This document shows, piece by piece, positions 23,724 through 33,023 of a stretch of 48,250 nt of DNA (within the stretch, counting starts at the first letter, position 1; the number at the start of each line of letters is the position of its first letter). The stretch covers positions 1 to 48,250 of the forward strand of contig NZTV01000071.1 in assembly GCA_002703245.1 (NCBI GenBank), given 5' to 3'. The translations under genes and the position numbers were made by a program. Source of the DNA: Microbacterium sp. Lineage in GTDB: Bacteria; Actinomycetota; Actinomycetes; Actinomycetales; Microbacteriaceae. The notes beneath the pieces were generated by a model. It was not told the origin of the DNA. It saw only the letters and a list, made by a program, of their open reading frames with translations, and searched no databases.

Positions 23724-26423
23724 ATGGCCGGGTCGGAGCAGCTGGTGCGCATCGACGGACGCCGACTACGCGTCACCAACCTCGACAAGGTGCTCTTTCC
23801 CGCGACCGGCACCACCAAAGGCGAGGTCATCGACTACTACACCCGCATCGCGGGCGTGCTCCTCCCCCACGTCTCCGGCCGTCCGATCACCCGAAAACGG
23901 TGGCCCGACGGGGTGGGGACGGAGGCGGATCCGGCGATGTCCTTCTTCGCAAAGGACCTCGAGCCGGGCGCACCCTCGTGGCTGCGACGCCTGCCGATCC
24001 CGCACTCGGGCGGGCCGAAGGACTACCCCCTCGCCGCCGACGTGCCCACCCTCGTCTATCTCGCGCAGGTCGCGAGCCTCGAGCTACACGTCCCGCAGTG
24101 GCGCTTCGGTCGCGACGGCCAGCGCGGGAACCCCGATCGCATCGTGTTGGATCTCGACCCGGGCCCCGGTGTGGGCCTGCCGGAGTGCGCAGAGGTCGCA
24201 CGGCACGCCAAGAACATCCTCGATGGCATGGGGCTGGAGGCGTTCCCGGTCACCAGCGGGAGCAAGGGCATCCATGTGTATGCGCACCTGGACGGCACGT
24301 GGACGAGCGAGCAGGTCTCGACGGTCGCACGCGAGCTCGCCCGCGCGATCGAAGCCGACCATCCCGGCCTGGCGGTGAGCCAGATGGCCAAGTCCGAACG
24401 CACCGGCAGGGTGTTCATCGACTGGAGTCAGAACAACGCCGCCAAGACCACCATCGCCCCGTACTCGCTGCGGGGCCGCGCACGACCGACCGTCGCCGCG
24501 CCCCGGACCTGGGACGAGCTCGACGACCCCGCCCTCGCCCACCTCACCTTCGACGCCGTCCTCGCACGGGTGGCCGAGCACGGCGACCCCCTGGCAGCCC
24601 TCGACCCGCCGTCGGCCGACGGGCCGCTCACCGCCTACATCGCCAAGCGCACGGCGACGCGGACCCCCGAACCGGTACCGGAGCATCCCACCGGAGAGAC
24701 CCCCGACCCCGATTCCCTCCCTCGGTTCGTCATCCAGGAGCACCACGCATCGCGACTGCACTGGGACCTGCGCCTCGAACACGACGGGGTCCTGGTCAGC
24801 TGGGCGGTCCCCCGCGGCGTCCCGCACAGTCACACCCGCAACAACCTCGCGGTGATGACCGAGGACCACCCTTTGAGCTACCTCGACTTCGAGGGGGTCA
24901 TCCCGAAGGGGCAGTACGGCGCCGGCACCATGACGGTGTGGGACACCGGCCACTACGAGCTGGAGAAGTGGCGGGACGACGAGGTGATCTTCACCGCCCG
25001 CGGCCGCGAGGGCGGCCCCCTCGGCGAGGTGCGTCTGGCGCTCATCCGCACCGAGGGCGACGGAGAGAAGTCGTCGTGGCTGTTGCACCGCATGAAGACG
25101 GACGCCGCCGGCCGCCCCCAGGCCGCGGGCGCCCCCGTCGAGCGCTCCGACCACGGCTTCCTCACCACAGCTGCAGGCCCACCCCCAGACGATGTCCCCG
25201 CGTCGTCGCCCGAAGCGGCAACGCCCCCCGCCGGCGCACCCGCGGAGCCCGTCTCCGCCGCAGCGGCCCCCACAGCAGGCCCACCCCCAGACGATGTCCC
25301 ACTTTCGGTCGTCAACGCGCCGTTGAGGCGACCGAAAGTGGGACATGCCAAGCAAGAAGTGGGAGACGCAGGAGGGGGCCAGGGGGCAGAGGCGGCGCCC
25401 GGAGCGGAGGCCCTGCCCAGGGCCGTGCGCGGGGCGGAGGCCCTGCGGCCGATGCTCGCGGTGAGCGCCACCGCCGGCATCGCCCGCCGTGCGGCCGGGC
25501 GATGGGCCACCGACGCGGATGGCGCGGCGTGGGCGGAGTTGAAGTGGGACGGCATCCGGGCCGTCGGGGTATGGGACGGCAGCTCGCTCGTCCTGCGCGC
25601 CCGCAGCGGGAGGGACCTCACCGCGACGTACCCCGATCTCACGGACACGCCCCTCGATCTCGGGGCGCTGCCGGCCGTGTTGGACGGCGAGATCGTCGCC
25701 CTCGACGACTCCGGCCGGCCCAGCTTCCCCCTGTTGCAGAACCGAATGAACCTCGCCGATCCGCGGGAGATCGCACGGGAGGCCCCCCGCACGCCGGTGC
25801 AGTGGTACCTCTACGACGTGCTGTCGATCGACGGGCGGGATGTCGCCGCTCTGCCCCTGTCGGCGCGCCGAGAGTTGCTCCAGAGCATCGCCGGCGACAC
25901 CGCCGCGCCGGTGCGGGTCCCGCCGGTCTTCGACGACGTGGATGCGGCACTGGCCACCGCGGAGCGCTTCGCCCTCGAGGGTGTGGTGGTGAAGGATCCG
26001 TCCTCACCGTATCGACGGGGCGAGCGGACCGAGTCATGGCTGAAGGTCAAACTCACGCGCATGCAGGATGTCGTCATCGGCGGCATCCGCCCCGGCAAGG
26101 GCGGGCGGGGTGGCCGGATCGGATCACTCCTGGTCGGCATCCCCGACGCCGACGGGTTGCGCTACGCCGGACGCGTCGGGACCGGGTTCTCTGATGCGAC
26201 CCTCACCCGGCTCGAGAAGGCTCTGCTCCCCCGCCGCACCGAGGCCAATCCGTTCGTCGGCGTTCCCGACACCGACACCCGCGACGCGCTCTGGGTCACC
26301 CCCGACCTCGTCGGCGAGGTGGAGTTCGCCGAGTTCACCCCGGGAGGGATCCTGCGTCACGCCCGATGGCGAGGACTACGCCCCGACACGTCCCCGGACG
26401 AGGTCCGACGCGAAGACGGCTGA
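23724..26423 (+). CDS. ligD: Multidomain DNA ligase LigD (POL-PE-LIG)
   Basis: An 899-residue end-joining enzyme. Residues 1-300 are the primase-like polymerase domain (VTNLDKVLFPATGTTKGEVIDYY; LDLDPGPGVGLPECAEVA holding the catalytic Asp pair). About 325-470 are the phosphoesterase domain (FVIQEHHASRLHWDLRLEHDG). About 575-899 are the ATP-dependent ligase with motif I LKWDGIR. The order matches mycobacterial LigD. The linker of about 100 residues is Ala/Pro-rich and repeat-laden (PPPDDVP twice, GAEALP/GAEALRP), and its DNA carries a long palindrome. The ATG has no Shine-Dalgarno, but TACCCT is six bases upstream. It works with Ku encoded divergently. Confidence 0.95.
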   Translation: MAGSEQLVRIDGRRLRVTNLDKVLFPATGTTKGEVIDYYTRIAGVLLPHVSGRPITRKRWPDGVGTEADPAMSFFAKDLEPGAPSWLRRLPIPHSGGPKDYPLAADVPTLVYLAQVASLELHVPQWRFGRDGQRGNPDRIVLDLDPGPGVGLPECAEVARHAKNILDGMGLEAFPVTSGSKGIHVYAHLDGTWTSEQVSTVARELARAIEADHPGLAVSQMAKSERTGRVFIDWSQNNAAKTTIAPYSLRGRARPTVAAPRTWDELDDPALAHLTFDAVLARVAEHGDPLAALDPPSADGPLTAYIAKRTATRTPEPVPEHPTGETPDPDSLPRFVIQEHHASRLHWDLRLEHDGVLVSWAVPRGVPHSHTRNNLAVMTEDHPLSYLDFEGVIPKGQYGAGTMTVWDTGHYELEKWRDDEVIFTARGREGGPLGEVRLALIRTEGDGEKSSWLLHRMKTDAAGRPQAAGAPVERSDHGFLTTAAGPPPDDVPASSPEAATPPAGAPAEPVSAAAAPTAGPPPDDVPLSVVNAPLRRPKVGHAKQEVGDAGGGQGAEAAPGAEALPRAVRGAEALRPMLAVSATAGIARRAAGRWATDADGAAWAELKWDGIRAVGVWDGSSLVLRARSGRDLTATYPDLTDTPLDLGALPAVLDGEIVALDDSGRPSFPLLQNRMNLADPREIAREAPRTPVQWYLYDVLSIDGRDVAALPLSARRELLQSIAGDTAAPVRVPPVFDDVDAALATAERFALEGVVVKDPSSPYRRGERTESWLKVKLTRMQDVVIGGIRPGKGGRGGRIGSLLVGIPDADGLRYAGRVGTGFSDATLTRLEKALLPRRTEANPFVGVPDTDTRDALWVTPDLVGEVEFAEFTPGGILRHARWRGLRPDTSPDEVRREDG
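25173..25300. repeat. 26-bp direct repeat in the ligD linker
   Basis: A 26-base sequence beginning GCAGGCCCACCCCCAGACGA occurs at 25173-25198 and identically at 25275-25300. The 102-base offset keeps the frame, so the protein reads AGPPPDDVP twice. The second copy runs directly into the palindrome at 25294-25346. Confidence 0.95.
25294..25346. repeat. Palindromic element in the ligD linker
   Basis: ATGTCCCACTTTCGGTCG (25294-25311) and its exact reverse complement (25329-25346) flank a smaller inner stem TCAACG/CGTTGA (25312-25317 and 25321-25326) with a three-base loop; a two-base GG bulge separates the stems. The result is a 24-base-pair hairpin inside coding sequence. It is far longer than chance or a terminator would need, and in frame (LSVVNAPLRRPKVGH). 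It looks like an inserted REP-type palindrome. Confidence 0.95.
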
Positions 26424-26498
26424 CCTCGTCCGGACTTGCGGATATGCACACACCCTTCGACCACCGCGGAGCCTGCCCGGGGTGGGGTCCGGTCTCGA

Positions 26499-27407
26499 TC
26501 AGGCGTGCGTGTCGTGCTCGACATGGTCGGCAGGTTCGAGCTGGAAGGTCGAGTGCTCGACGTCGAAGTGATCGGCCAGGCACGACTGGAGGGACGCGAG
26601 GATGACGGGCCCGCGCCCATCGCGCAGGCACTGCTGGTCGACCACGACATGCGCGCTGAACACCGGCGCACCGCGGGTGAGTTGCCACACGTGCACGTCG
26701 TGGACGGCCACGACCCCCGGTGTCGCCACGATGTGCTCACGGATCTCGGTGACGTGGATGCCCTTCGGCGCCGCCTCGCTCAACACCGACGCGACCTCGC
26801 GCAGCAGAGCGATCGCACGCGGGATGATGAGAGCGGCGATCGCGAGCGAAGCCAGCGCATCGGCGCCGGTCCATCCCGTCACGATGATGACCACGGCGGC
26901 GACGATGACCATCGCCGACCCGATGAGGTCACCGAGGACCTCGAGGTACGCACCACGGACGTTGATGCTGCGCCGCTGCGCCGAGCTGAGCAGCCACATC
27001 GCCACGGCGTTCGCGACGAGTCCGATCACCGCGACCACCAGCATCAGCCCGCCGGCGACCTCGTGATCTCCCCCGGCCACCAGCCGGAAGACGCCTTCGA
27101 CGGCGATCCACACCGACAGCACGATGAGGATGACACCGTTCGCGAGCGCACCGAACACCTCGGCGCGTTGGTAGCCGAACGTGCGACGGTCGTTCGCGGG
27201 CCGGGCGGCCACGACACTTGCGACGAGGGCGATGACCAGTGCCGCGGTGTCGGCGAACATGTGGCCGGCATCGGCCAACAAGGCGAGCGACCCGGTGAGC
27301 GCGGCCCCCACGATCTGCACGATCATCACCGATGCGGTGATGATCAACGACACCGTCAGCAGTCGCCTGTTGCCGGCGCCTCGGACGCCGGGGGCATGGT
27401 CGTGCAT
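26499..27407 (-). CDS. Cation diffusion facilitator metal exporter
   Basis: A 302-residue CDF antiporter that should expel Zn(II) or a related divalent metal. There are six helices. The TM2 metal site ADAGHMFADTAAL is intact. In TM5 the usual HxxxD site reads EVLGD, with Glu in the place of His, which could affect metal preference. A C-terminal cytoplasmic domain (VHDVHVWQLTRGAPVFSAHVVVD) and a His-rich end (HVEHDTHA) follow. The ATG at 27407 is near a candidate Zur site. It is convergent with ligD and transcribed alone. Confidence 0.92.
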   Translation of the reverse strand: MHDHAPGVRGAGNRRLLTVSLIITASVMIVQIVGAALTGSLALLADAGHMFADTAALVIALVASVVAARPANDRRTFGYQRAEVFGALANGVILIVLSVWIAVEGVFRLVAGGDHEVAGGLMLVVAVIGLVANAVAMWLLSSAQRRSINVRGAYLEVLGDLIGSAMVIVAAVVIIVTGWTGADALASLAIAALIIPRAIALLREVASVLSEAAPKGIHVTEIREHIVATPGVVAVHDVHVWQLTRGAPVFSAHVVVDQQCLRDGRGPVILASLQSCLADHFDVEHSTFQLEPADHVEHDTHA

Positions 27408-27463
27408 CCCCCCAGGCTAGGCCGCGACCGCCTCCGGTGACCGCCCTCGGTCGAACTCGGGAA

Positions 27464-27478
27464 CGAATGTGATTCTCA
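27464..27478. promoter_or_regulatory. Candidate Zur-type operator upstream of the metal exporter
   Basis: CGAATGTGATTCTCA matches nine of the twelve fixed positions of the actinobacterial Zur consensus TGANAATNATTNTCA; the right half TGATTCTCA is complete and the left half is degenerate. It lies 57-71 bases upstream of the exporter start codon. Confidence 0.35.
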
Positions 27479-27496
27479 GTGCTCGCCCCGCCGCCA

Positions 27497-28111
27497 TCAG
27501 ACCTCGGCGAGCAACGGCAGCAGCGCGGCGAACGCACGCGAGCGGTGGGAGGCGGCGTTCTTCTCCGCGGCGCTCCACTGCGACACCGTCCGCTCGGTCG
27601 CGGGATCCTGCCCGTCCGGGATGAAGATCGGGTCATACCCGAAGCCGCCGGCCCCGGCGGGCTCGGTCGCGAGGCGCCCCGGCCAGACGCCGGCCACCGT
27701 CTGCTCCGCATCGTCTCGACCGGGACGGACCAGCGCGATGGTCGACACGAACCGGGCGCTCCGGTGTGGGTCGGCGACGTCGGCGAGCTGGTCCAGCAGC
27801 AGTTCGAGGTTCGCGACGGCATCCTTGCGATGCCCGGCCCAATACGCCGAGAAGACCCCGGGTGACCCCCCGAGGACGTCGACGCAGATGCCGCTGTCGT
27901 CGGCGAGGGCCGGGAGACCGGTGTGGGCGCTCGCGGCACGGGCTTTGATCAGGGCGTTCTCGGCGAAGGTCACGCCGTCTTCGACCGGCTCCGGTCCGTC
28001 ATAGCCGACGACCTCGAGGTCCGGGCGTGCCGCGGCGACGATCGCCTGGAACTCCTCGACCTTGTGCGGATTGTGCGTGGCCAGCACGATGCGGCGCGTC
28101 GTCTCGGTCAT
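27497..28111 (-). CDS. rdgB: Non-canonical purine NTP pyrophosphatase (RdgB/HAM1)
   Basis: A 204-residue enzyme that hydrolyses dITP, ITP and XTP to monophosphates and so cleans the nucleotide pool. The N-terminus RIVLATHNPHKVEEF, the segment DGVTFAENALIKARAAS, LPALADDSGICVDVLGG and the C-terminal ASHRSRAFAALL are family hallmarks. ATG 28111 lies 17 bases after the RNase PH stop, with GCGAAGGGC just upstream. The murI-rph-rdgB order is common in actinobacteria and all three are probably co-transcribed. Confidence 0.96.
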   Translation of the reverse strand: MTETTRRIVLATHNPHKVEEFQAIVAAARPDLEVVGYDGPEPVEDGVTFAENALIKARAASAHTGLPALADDSGICVDVLGGSPGVFSAYWAGHRKDAVANLELLLDQLADVADPHRSARFVSTIALVRPGRDDAEQTVAGVWPGRLATEPAGAGGFGYDPIFIPDGQDPATERTVSQWSAAEKNAASHRSRAFAALLPLLAEV

Positions 28112-28128
28112 GCCCTTCGCCCCCTGTC

Positions 28129-28878
28129 TCAGCGGGGCTGTCCGGCGCCGTCGAGCACGGCCACCTGCCGGTCGCGCAGGTCGGCGCAGCCGGCGACCCC
28201 GAGCTCGAGCAACTGGTCGAGCTCGCGCTTGTCGAACGGCGCCCCCTCGGCGGTTCCCTGCACCTCGACGAACAGGCCACGGCCGGTGACGACGACGTTC
28301 ATGTCGGTCTCGGCACGCACGTCTTCGACGTAGGCCAGGTCGAGCATGGGCGTGCCGTCGATGATGCCCACCGAGACGGCGGAGACCGAGTCGAACAGCA
28401 CCTTCGACTTCTGTCCGATGAACTTCTTGTCGCGTCCCCATTCGATCGCGTCGGCGAGCGCGACGTAGGCCCCGGTGATCGCCGCCGTGCGCGTGCCGCC
28501 GTCGGCCTGCAACACGTCGCAGTCGATGACGATGGTGTTCTCCCCGAGCGCCTTGGTGTCGACGACGGCGCGCAGTGCCCGGCCGATCAGGCGGGAGATC
28601 TCGTGCGTACGACCGCCGATCTTGCCCTTGACGCTCTCACGGTTGTTTCGCTCGTTGGTCGCGCGCGGCAGCATCGCGTACTCGGCGGTCACCCACCCCT
28701 TGCCCTTTCCGGTCAGCCAACGCGGCACACCGTTGGTGAACGACGCCGTGCACAGTACCTTGGTGCCCCCGAACGAAATGAGGGCCGATCCTTCTGCCTG
28801 CGACGACCAGCCGCGTTCGATCGTGACGGGGCGCAGTTCGTCGACGGTGCGACCGTCGGCACGGGTGATGTCGGTCAT
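28129..28878 (-). CDS. rph: Ribonuclease PH
   Basis: A 249-residue phosphorolytic 3'-5' exoribonuclease that trims tRNA 3' ends. Typical stretches are [19 protein letters not shown] at the start, [23 protein letters not shown] with the RNA-binding/catalytic region, [23 protein letters not shown] sequence late (here [17 protein letters not shown]), and [15 protein letters not shown]. The length is normal. The start overlaps murI by four bases (ATGA). Confidence 0.97.
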   Translation of the reverse strand: MTDITRADGRTVDELRPVTIERGWSSQAEGSALISFGGTKVLCTASFTNGVPRWLTGKGKGWVTAEYAMLPRATNERNNRESVKGKIGGRTHEISRLIGRALRAVVDTKALGENTIVIDCDVLQADGGTRTAAITGAYVALADAIEWGRDKKFIGQKSKVLFDSVSAVSVGIIDGTPMLDLAYVEDVRAETDMNVVVTGRGLFVEVQGTAEGAPFDKRELDQLLELGVAGCADLRDRQVAVLDGAGQPR

Positions 28879-29726
28879 GAGCGGGGATCCTCCTCGGATG
28901 CGTTGGCTCGGTGGGGAAGGTCGATGGCACCGGTCTGCACGAGACGCACATCCCGCACCTCACGACCCATCAGGCGGTGGGCGAGGTCGACGAACTCGTC
29001 GGCGGATGAGCCGGTCGCCTCGTAGACATGGGTGGCGACCGCATCCGGGCCGGCCAGGAGGTCACGACCCACCAGTTGCCGGTAGACGTCTTTGGCCGTC
29101 TCGGTGTCGCTGGAGACCAGTGACACGTCGGGGCCCATCACGTAGCTGATGGCGCCCTCGAGGAACGGATAGTGCGTGCAGCCCAGAACGAGGGTGTCGA
29201 CGCCGGCGTGGCGGAGGGGCGACAGGTATTCCTCGGCCACGGCGAGCACCTCGGGCGTGTCGGTGACGCCGCGCTCGACGAACTCGACGAACCGCGGGCA
29301 CGCCTGTGCGAACACCGTCAGACGTTCGTTGACCTCGAGCATGTCCTGGTACGCGCCGGACGCGATCGTGCCGGATGTCCCGATCACACCGATCCGGCCA
29401 CTGCGGGTCGTCGACATCGCCGTGCGCACAGCGGGGCCGATGACCTCCACCACGGGGACGTCGTAGCGCTCCCGCGCGTCTCGCAGCATCGCCGCCGACG
29501 CGGTGTTGCACGCGATCACGAGCATCTTCACGCCCTGTTCGACCAGTCCGTCGAGGATTTCGAGGGCGTATCGGCGCACGTCGGCGATGGGTTTCGGACC
29601 GTAGGGCGAGCGCGCGGTGTCGCCGATGTAGACGATCGATTCCCGCGGCAGCATCGCCGAGACGGCGCGGGCCACGGTCAGTCCGCCCACGCCGGAGTCG
29701 AAGATCCCGATCGGCGCGTCATCCAC
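28875..29726 (-). CDS. murI: Glutamate racemase
   Basis: A 283-residue cofactor-independent racemase that makes D-glutamate for peptidoglycan. The two catalytic cysteines are seen in VIACNTASA and [10 protein letters not shown]. The N-terminus [18 protein letters not shown] with the general-base Asp and Ser is also complete, as is [13 protein letters not shown]. It heads the murI-rph-rdgB operon and is divergent from pncB across 57 bases. Confidence 0.97.
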   Translation of the reverse strand: MDDAPIGIFDSGVGGLTVARAVSAMLPRESIVYIGDTARSPYGPKPIADVRRYALEILDGLVEQGVKMLVIACNTASAAMLRDARERYDVPVVEVIGPAVRTAMSTTRSGRIGVIGTSGTIASGAYQDMLEVNERLTVFAQACPRFVEFVERGVTDTPEVLAVAEEYLSPLRHAGVDTLVLGCTHYPFLEGAISYVMGPDVSLVSSDTETAKDVYRQLVGRDLLAGPDAVATHVYEATGSSADEFVDLAHRLMGREVRDVRLVQTGAIDLPHRANASEEDPRS

Positions 29727-29783
29727 GATCGCCCAGCCTACCGGTCGCGCTGACGTCCGCCCCGGCGTGGCTAGGCTGGCGAC

Positions 29784-31115
29784 ATGAGTGCCCCCGACAG
29801 CACCGCCTTACTCACCGACCGCTACGAGCTGACGATGCTCGATGCCGCCTTGCGCGACGGTACCGCGCACCGCCGCTGTGTGTTCGAGGTGTTCGGCAGA
29901 CGCCTGGCCGGTGGGCGCCGATTCGGTGTCGTGGCAGGCACCGGCCGCCTCCTCCAGCTCATCGAGGACTTCCGCTTCGGAGACGACGAGCTGCGCTACC
30001 TGCGCGATGAGCGGATCGTCGACGCGGAGACCGTGCGCTGGCTCGAGGGATACTCCTTCGCCGGGTCGGTGACCGGCTACCGCGAGGGCGAGCTCTACTT
30101 CCCGGGCTCGCCCGTCCTGACGGTGGAGGGCACGTTCGCTGAGGCGGTCATCCTCGAGACCCTCGCCCTGTCGGTGCTCAACCACGACTCCGCCGTCGCG
30201 ACGGCCGCTGCGCGCATGAGCATCGCCGCCGGGTCCCGTCCGCTCGCCGAGATGGGCTCGCGCCGCGCGGGCGAACGCTCCGCGGTCGCCGCCGCGCGCG
30301 CCGCGCACATCGCCGGATTCGGTGCCACCAGCAACCTGCGGGCCGGCGCCGAGTGGGGGGTTCCGACGATGGGGACCGCCGCGCACTCGTGGACGCTCCT
30401 GCATGACAGCGAGGAAGACGCCTTCCGCGCACAGATCGACGCGCTGGGGACGGCGACGACGCTGCTCATCGACACCTACGACATCGCCACCGGTGTCGAC
30501 ACGGCCATCCGTGTCGCCGGCACCGGGCTCGGCGGTGTCCGCATCGACTCGGGCGATCTGCCGACCGTCGCCGCGCAGGTGCGCCGTCAGCTCGACGCCC
30601 TGGGGGCGACCCGGACGCGCATCACGGTCACCAGCGATCTCGACGAGTTCGCCATCGCGGCACTGGCCGCCAGTCCCGTGGACGCCTACGGCGTCGGCAC
30701 GTCCGTGGTCACCGGGTCGGGCACCCCCACCGCGGGGATGGTCTACAAGCTCGTCGCCCGACAGGACGCCGCCGGTGGATGGGTCCCCGTCGCGAAGACC
30801 TCGACCGCGAAGGGCTCACAAGGCGGTCGCAAGGCGGCGTTCCGCACGCTGGCCGACGGTGTGGCCACCTCCGAACTCATCGCCGTCAGTGACGGGTTCG
30901 ACGAGCTCGACACCGCCGTGGAGCACCCCGGCTCACGCGCGCTGCAGACGACGTTGATCGATCACGGCCGGCCCGACACCGCCGCCCTCGGCGACGCGGG
31001 CGTGGCGGCCGCCCGCGAACACCACATGCGCGTGCGGGAGGAACTCCCGCTGGCCGCGCGGGCGCTCAGCCGTTCCGACCCGGCCCTGCCGACGGTCTAC
31101 GTCGACGCCGCGTGA
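29784..31115 (+). CDS. pncB: Nicotinate phosphoribosyltransferase
   Basis: A 443-residue enzyme that joins nicotinate to PRPP in NAD salvage. Recognisable parts are [39 protein letters not shown], the motif [15 protein letters not shown] with the catalytic His, TLLIDTYDI and [10 protein letters not shown]. The size fits the family. The ATG at 29784 has TAGGCT six bases upstream and no Shine-Dalgarno, so the message is probably leaderless. It stands alone between divergent murI and a convergent DUF3039 gene. Confidence 0.95.
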   Translation: MSAPDSTALLTDRYELTMLDAALRDGTAHRRCVFEVFGRRLAGGRRFGVVAGTGRLLQLIEDFRFGDDELRYLRDERIVDAETVRWLEGYSFAGSVTGYREGELYFPGSPVLTVEGTFAEAVILETLALSVLNHDSAVATAAARMSIAAGSRPLAEMGSRRAGERSAVAAARAAHIAGFGATSNLRAGAEWGVPTMGTAAHSWTLLHDSEEDAFRAQIDALGTATTLLIDTYDIATGVDTAIRVAGTGLGGVRIDSGDLPTVAAQVRRQLDALGATRTRITVTSDLDEFAIAALAASPVDAYGVGTSVVTGSGTPTAGMVYKLVARQDAAGGWVPVAKTSTAKGSQGGRKAAFRTLADGVATSELIAVSDGFDELDTAVEHPGSRALQTTLIDHGRPDTAALGDAGVAAAREHHMRVREELPLAARALSRSDPALPTVYVDAA

Positions 31116-31139
31116 GCGTACCGGAGATCGTCGCCGGAT

Positions 31140-31406
31140 TCAGCCGTTGAGGCTCTCGTAGATCTCTTTGCACTGCGGGCAGACGGGGAACTTCTCCGGG
31201 TCGCGGCCCGGCGTCCACTTCTTGCCGCACAGGGCGCGGACCGGCTTGCCGGTGATCGCCGACTCGAGGATCTTGTCCTTCTTGACGTAGTGCGAGAACC
31301 GCTCGTGATCGCCCGGCTCGACACTCTCCTCTTTGATGAGTTCTTCAAGCTCGCGGTCCAGTGTCGCCAGACCGCCCTGGTCCGGACTGTCGAGAGGGGT
31401 GCTCAT
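31140..31406 (-). CDS. DUF3039 protein, predicted zinc ribbon
   Basis: An 88-residue protein conserved in actinobacteria as DUF3039. The core RFSHYVKKDKILESAITGKPVRALCGKKWTPGRDPEKFPVCPQCKEIYE contains one upstream Cys and a CPQC pair, which suggests a zinc site. No function is established. I chose ATG 31406 over the ATG at 31436 because the conserved part follows shortly and the extra residues are not typical; the ribosome site is poor for both. Confidence 0.85.
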   Translation of the reverse strand: MSTPLDSPDQGGLATLDRELEELIKEESVEPGDHERFSHYVKKDKILESAITGKPVRALCGKKWTPGRDPEKFPVCPQCKEIYESLNG

Positions 31407-31457
31407 GGTGAGAGATTCTACCGCCGCCGCGCGCACGCCGGGGCTATGGTCTCGGGC

Positions 31458-33023
31458 TCAACTCGCCTCGGCGAATTCCATGATGCGACTGCCGCGTCGA
31501 CGGAACACCCCGCCACCGATCCCGACGCCCAGGGCGAGAACCACGACGCCGACACCGATCCCCGCCCACAGCGCGAGCTCGGCCGATGCCACATCGCCAT
31601 CCAGAGCGAGCCGGGCCCACCACAGCACCGGCGCGCTCAGCGCGATCGTGCCGAGCATCACGAACGACTGCGACAGTGCGCCGCTCGCGCCGGTGCGCTG
31701 CGGCTGCTGGAACGGGCTGTCGCCGGGACGCGAGACCGGGTAGGGGCTGACCACCGATGAGATGCTCGACAGCCCCAACCCGCACAGGAACAGCGAGACG
31801 CACACGCCGACCATGGCGGGCAGCATCGCCCAGCGCCCGTGCAACGACACCGCGATGGGGATCCCGATCGCCAGCAACGGCACACCCAGGAGCACGACCG
31901 GGACCAGCCGGCCGATCCGGTCGGCCGCCCCGTGCAATCCGCTGGCGATGTGCATCCACACCGCCGTGGAGTCGTAGGCGAGATCGTTGTGGGGAAGCCA
32001 TCCCAGGAACAGGGCGATGATCGGCACCGGCACGAGCGCCACGAGATGCGCCGGCACGCCGGCCAGCAGAAGCGGGATGATCACGATCGCCGCCGCCACG
32101 GGGATGACGACGACATTGACGATGTGGCGCGGATCGCGCAGCCAGTAGACCAGGCTGCGCGCGGCGACGGCGCCCGTGGGGGTGCCGGGGGTGACGTTGA
32201 ACCACCCCAGCCCGCCACGTTCCTTCACCGACACCGGTCGCTCGGTGGTGGACAGGATGCGTGTGACCAGGCCCACCCACGCGGCGCCCAACGCAAGCGG
32301 GGTGCCGACCGCGACGAGGGTGGTGAGCGCGACCGATTCACCGCTGAGGACGACGCCGGGCAGCGCCCACGCGGCTCCGAACGGCGTGAACGAAAGCACG
32401 CGCACGGCCTCCATGAGCTCAACCGGGACGGTGCCCTCCCATTCGAGCGAGGCGAGGAAGACCACGACGGGGACGACGACGACGAGGATGCCGACGGCGA
32501 GCACGCTCGACAGTTCACGCGAGCGCCGCTCCCGCAGGAACATCGAGGTCAGGGCCATGGCGACACGGGCCAAGAGCACACACGTCACGACGATGAGCAC
32601 CACCGAGAGCACACCGATCCACACGGGTGCCTCCAGCGACCCCCACACGATCGCCGTCGTCACCGCCAGAGCGAGCACGGCCAAGACCGGGACCGACAGC
32701 ATGCCGGCCACGGCGAGGACCCCCGACAGGGGACGGGGGGCCAGCCCGAGCACGCCGAAACGACGCGGATCCAGCGGGTCGGCCGACCCGGTCACGACGG
32801 GAGCGAGCGCGAACCCGAGCGTGATGGCCGCGCCACCCATGATCGCCACCGCGGCGAACGCCTCCGGGGTCGCCTCGTCCAACGTCACCAGGGCCCAGCA
32901 GCCGGCCGCGACGGCTGCCGCGAGCACGACGAGGCCGACGGCGGTACGGATGGTGTGTCGGGGCTCGCCGCGCAGGGCGCCGAGCATCATCGCGAGCCTC
33001 AGTCGGAGAATGTGTGCAGCCAC
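31458..33023 (-). CDS. ABC transporter permease-like membrane protein
   Basis: A 521-residue protein with about twelve hydrophobic segments. It overlaps the 3' end of the ABC ATPase gene by 25 bases, so it is very probably that protein's membrane partner in an ABC-2-type exporter. Segments such as MLSVPVLAVLALAVTTAIVWGSL and HIVNVVVIPVAAAIVIIPLLL are clear; cytoplasmic loops are short. The substrate is unknown. Start could also be the ATG at 32987 (MMLGALRGEPRH), which removes the overlap. No other family hallmark is visible. Confidence 0.75.
   Translation of the reverse strand: MAAHILRLRLAMMLGALRGEPRHTIRTAVGLVVLAAAVAAGCWALVTLDEATPEAFAAVAIMGGAAITLGFALAPVVTGSADPLDPRRFGVLGLAPRPLSGVLAVAGMLSVPVLAVLALAVTTAIVWGSLEAPVWIGVLSVVLIVVTCVLLARVAMALTSMFLRERRSRELSSVLAVGILVVVVPVVVFLASLEWEGTVPVELMEAVRVLSFTPFGAAWALPGVVLSGESVALTTLVAVGTPLALGAAWVGLVTRILSTTERPVSVKERGGLGWFNVTPGTPTGAVAARSLVYWLRDPRHIVNVVVIPVAAAIVIIPLLLAGVPAHLVALVPVPIIALFLGWLPHNDLAYDSTAVWMHIASGLHGAADRIGRLVPVVLLGVPLLAIGIPIAVSLHGRWAMLPAMVGVCVSLFLCGLGLSSISSVVSPYPVSRPGDSPFQQPQRTGASGALSQSFVMLGTIALSAPVLWWARLALDGDVASAELALWAGIGVGVVVLALGVGIGGGVFRRRGSRIMEFAEAS

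Noticed and set aside
31116..31139. Terminator between pncB and the DUF3039 gene
   Set aside because: No convincing stem could be formed in the short convergent gap.
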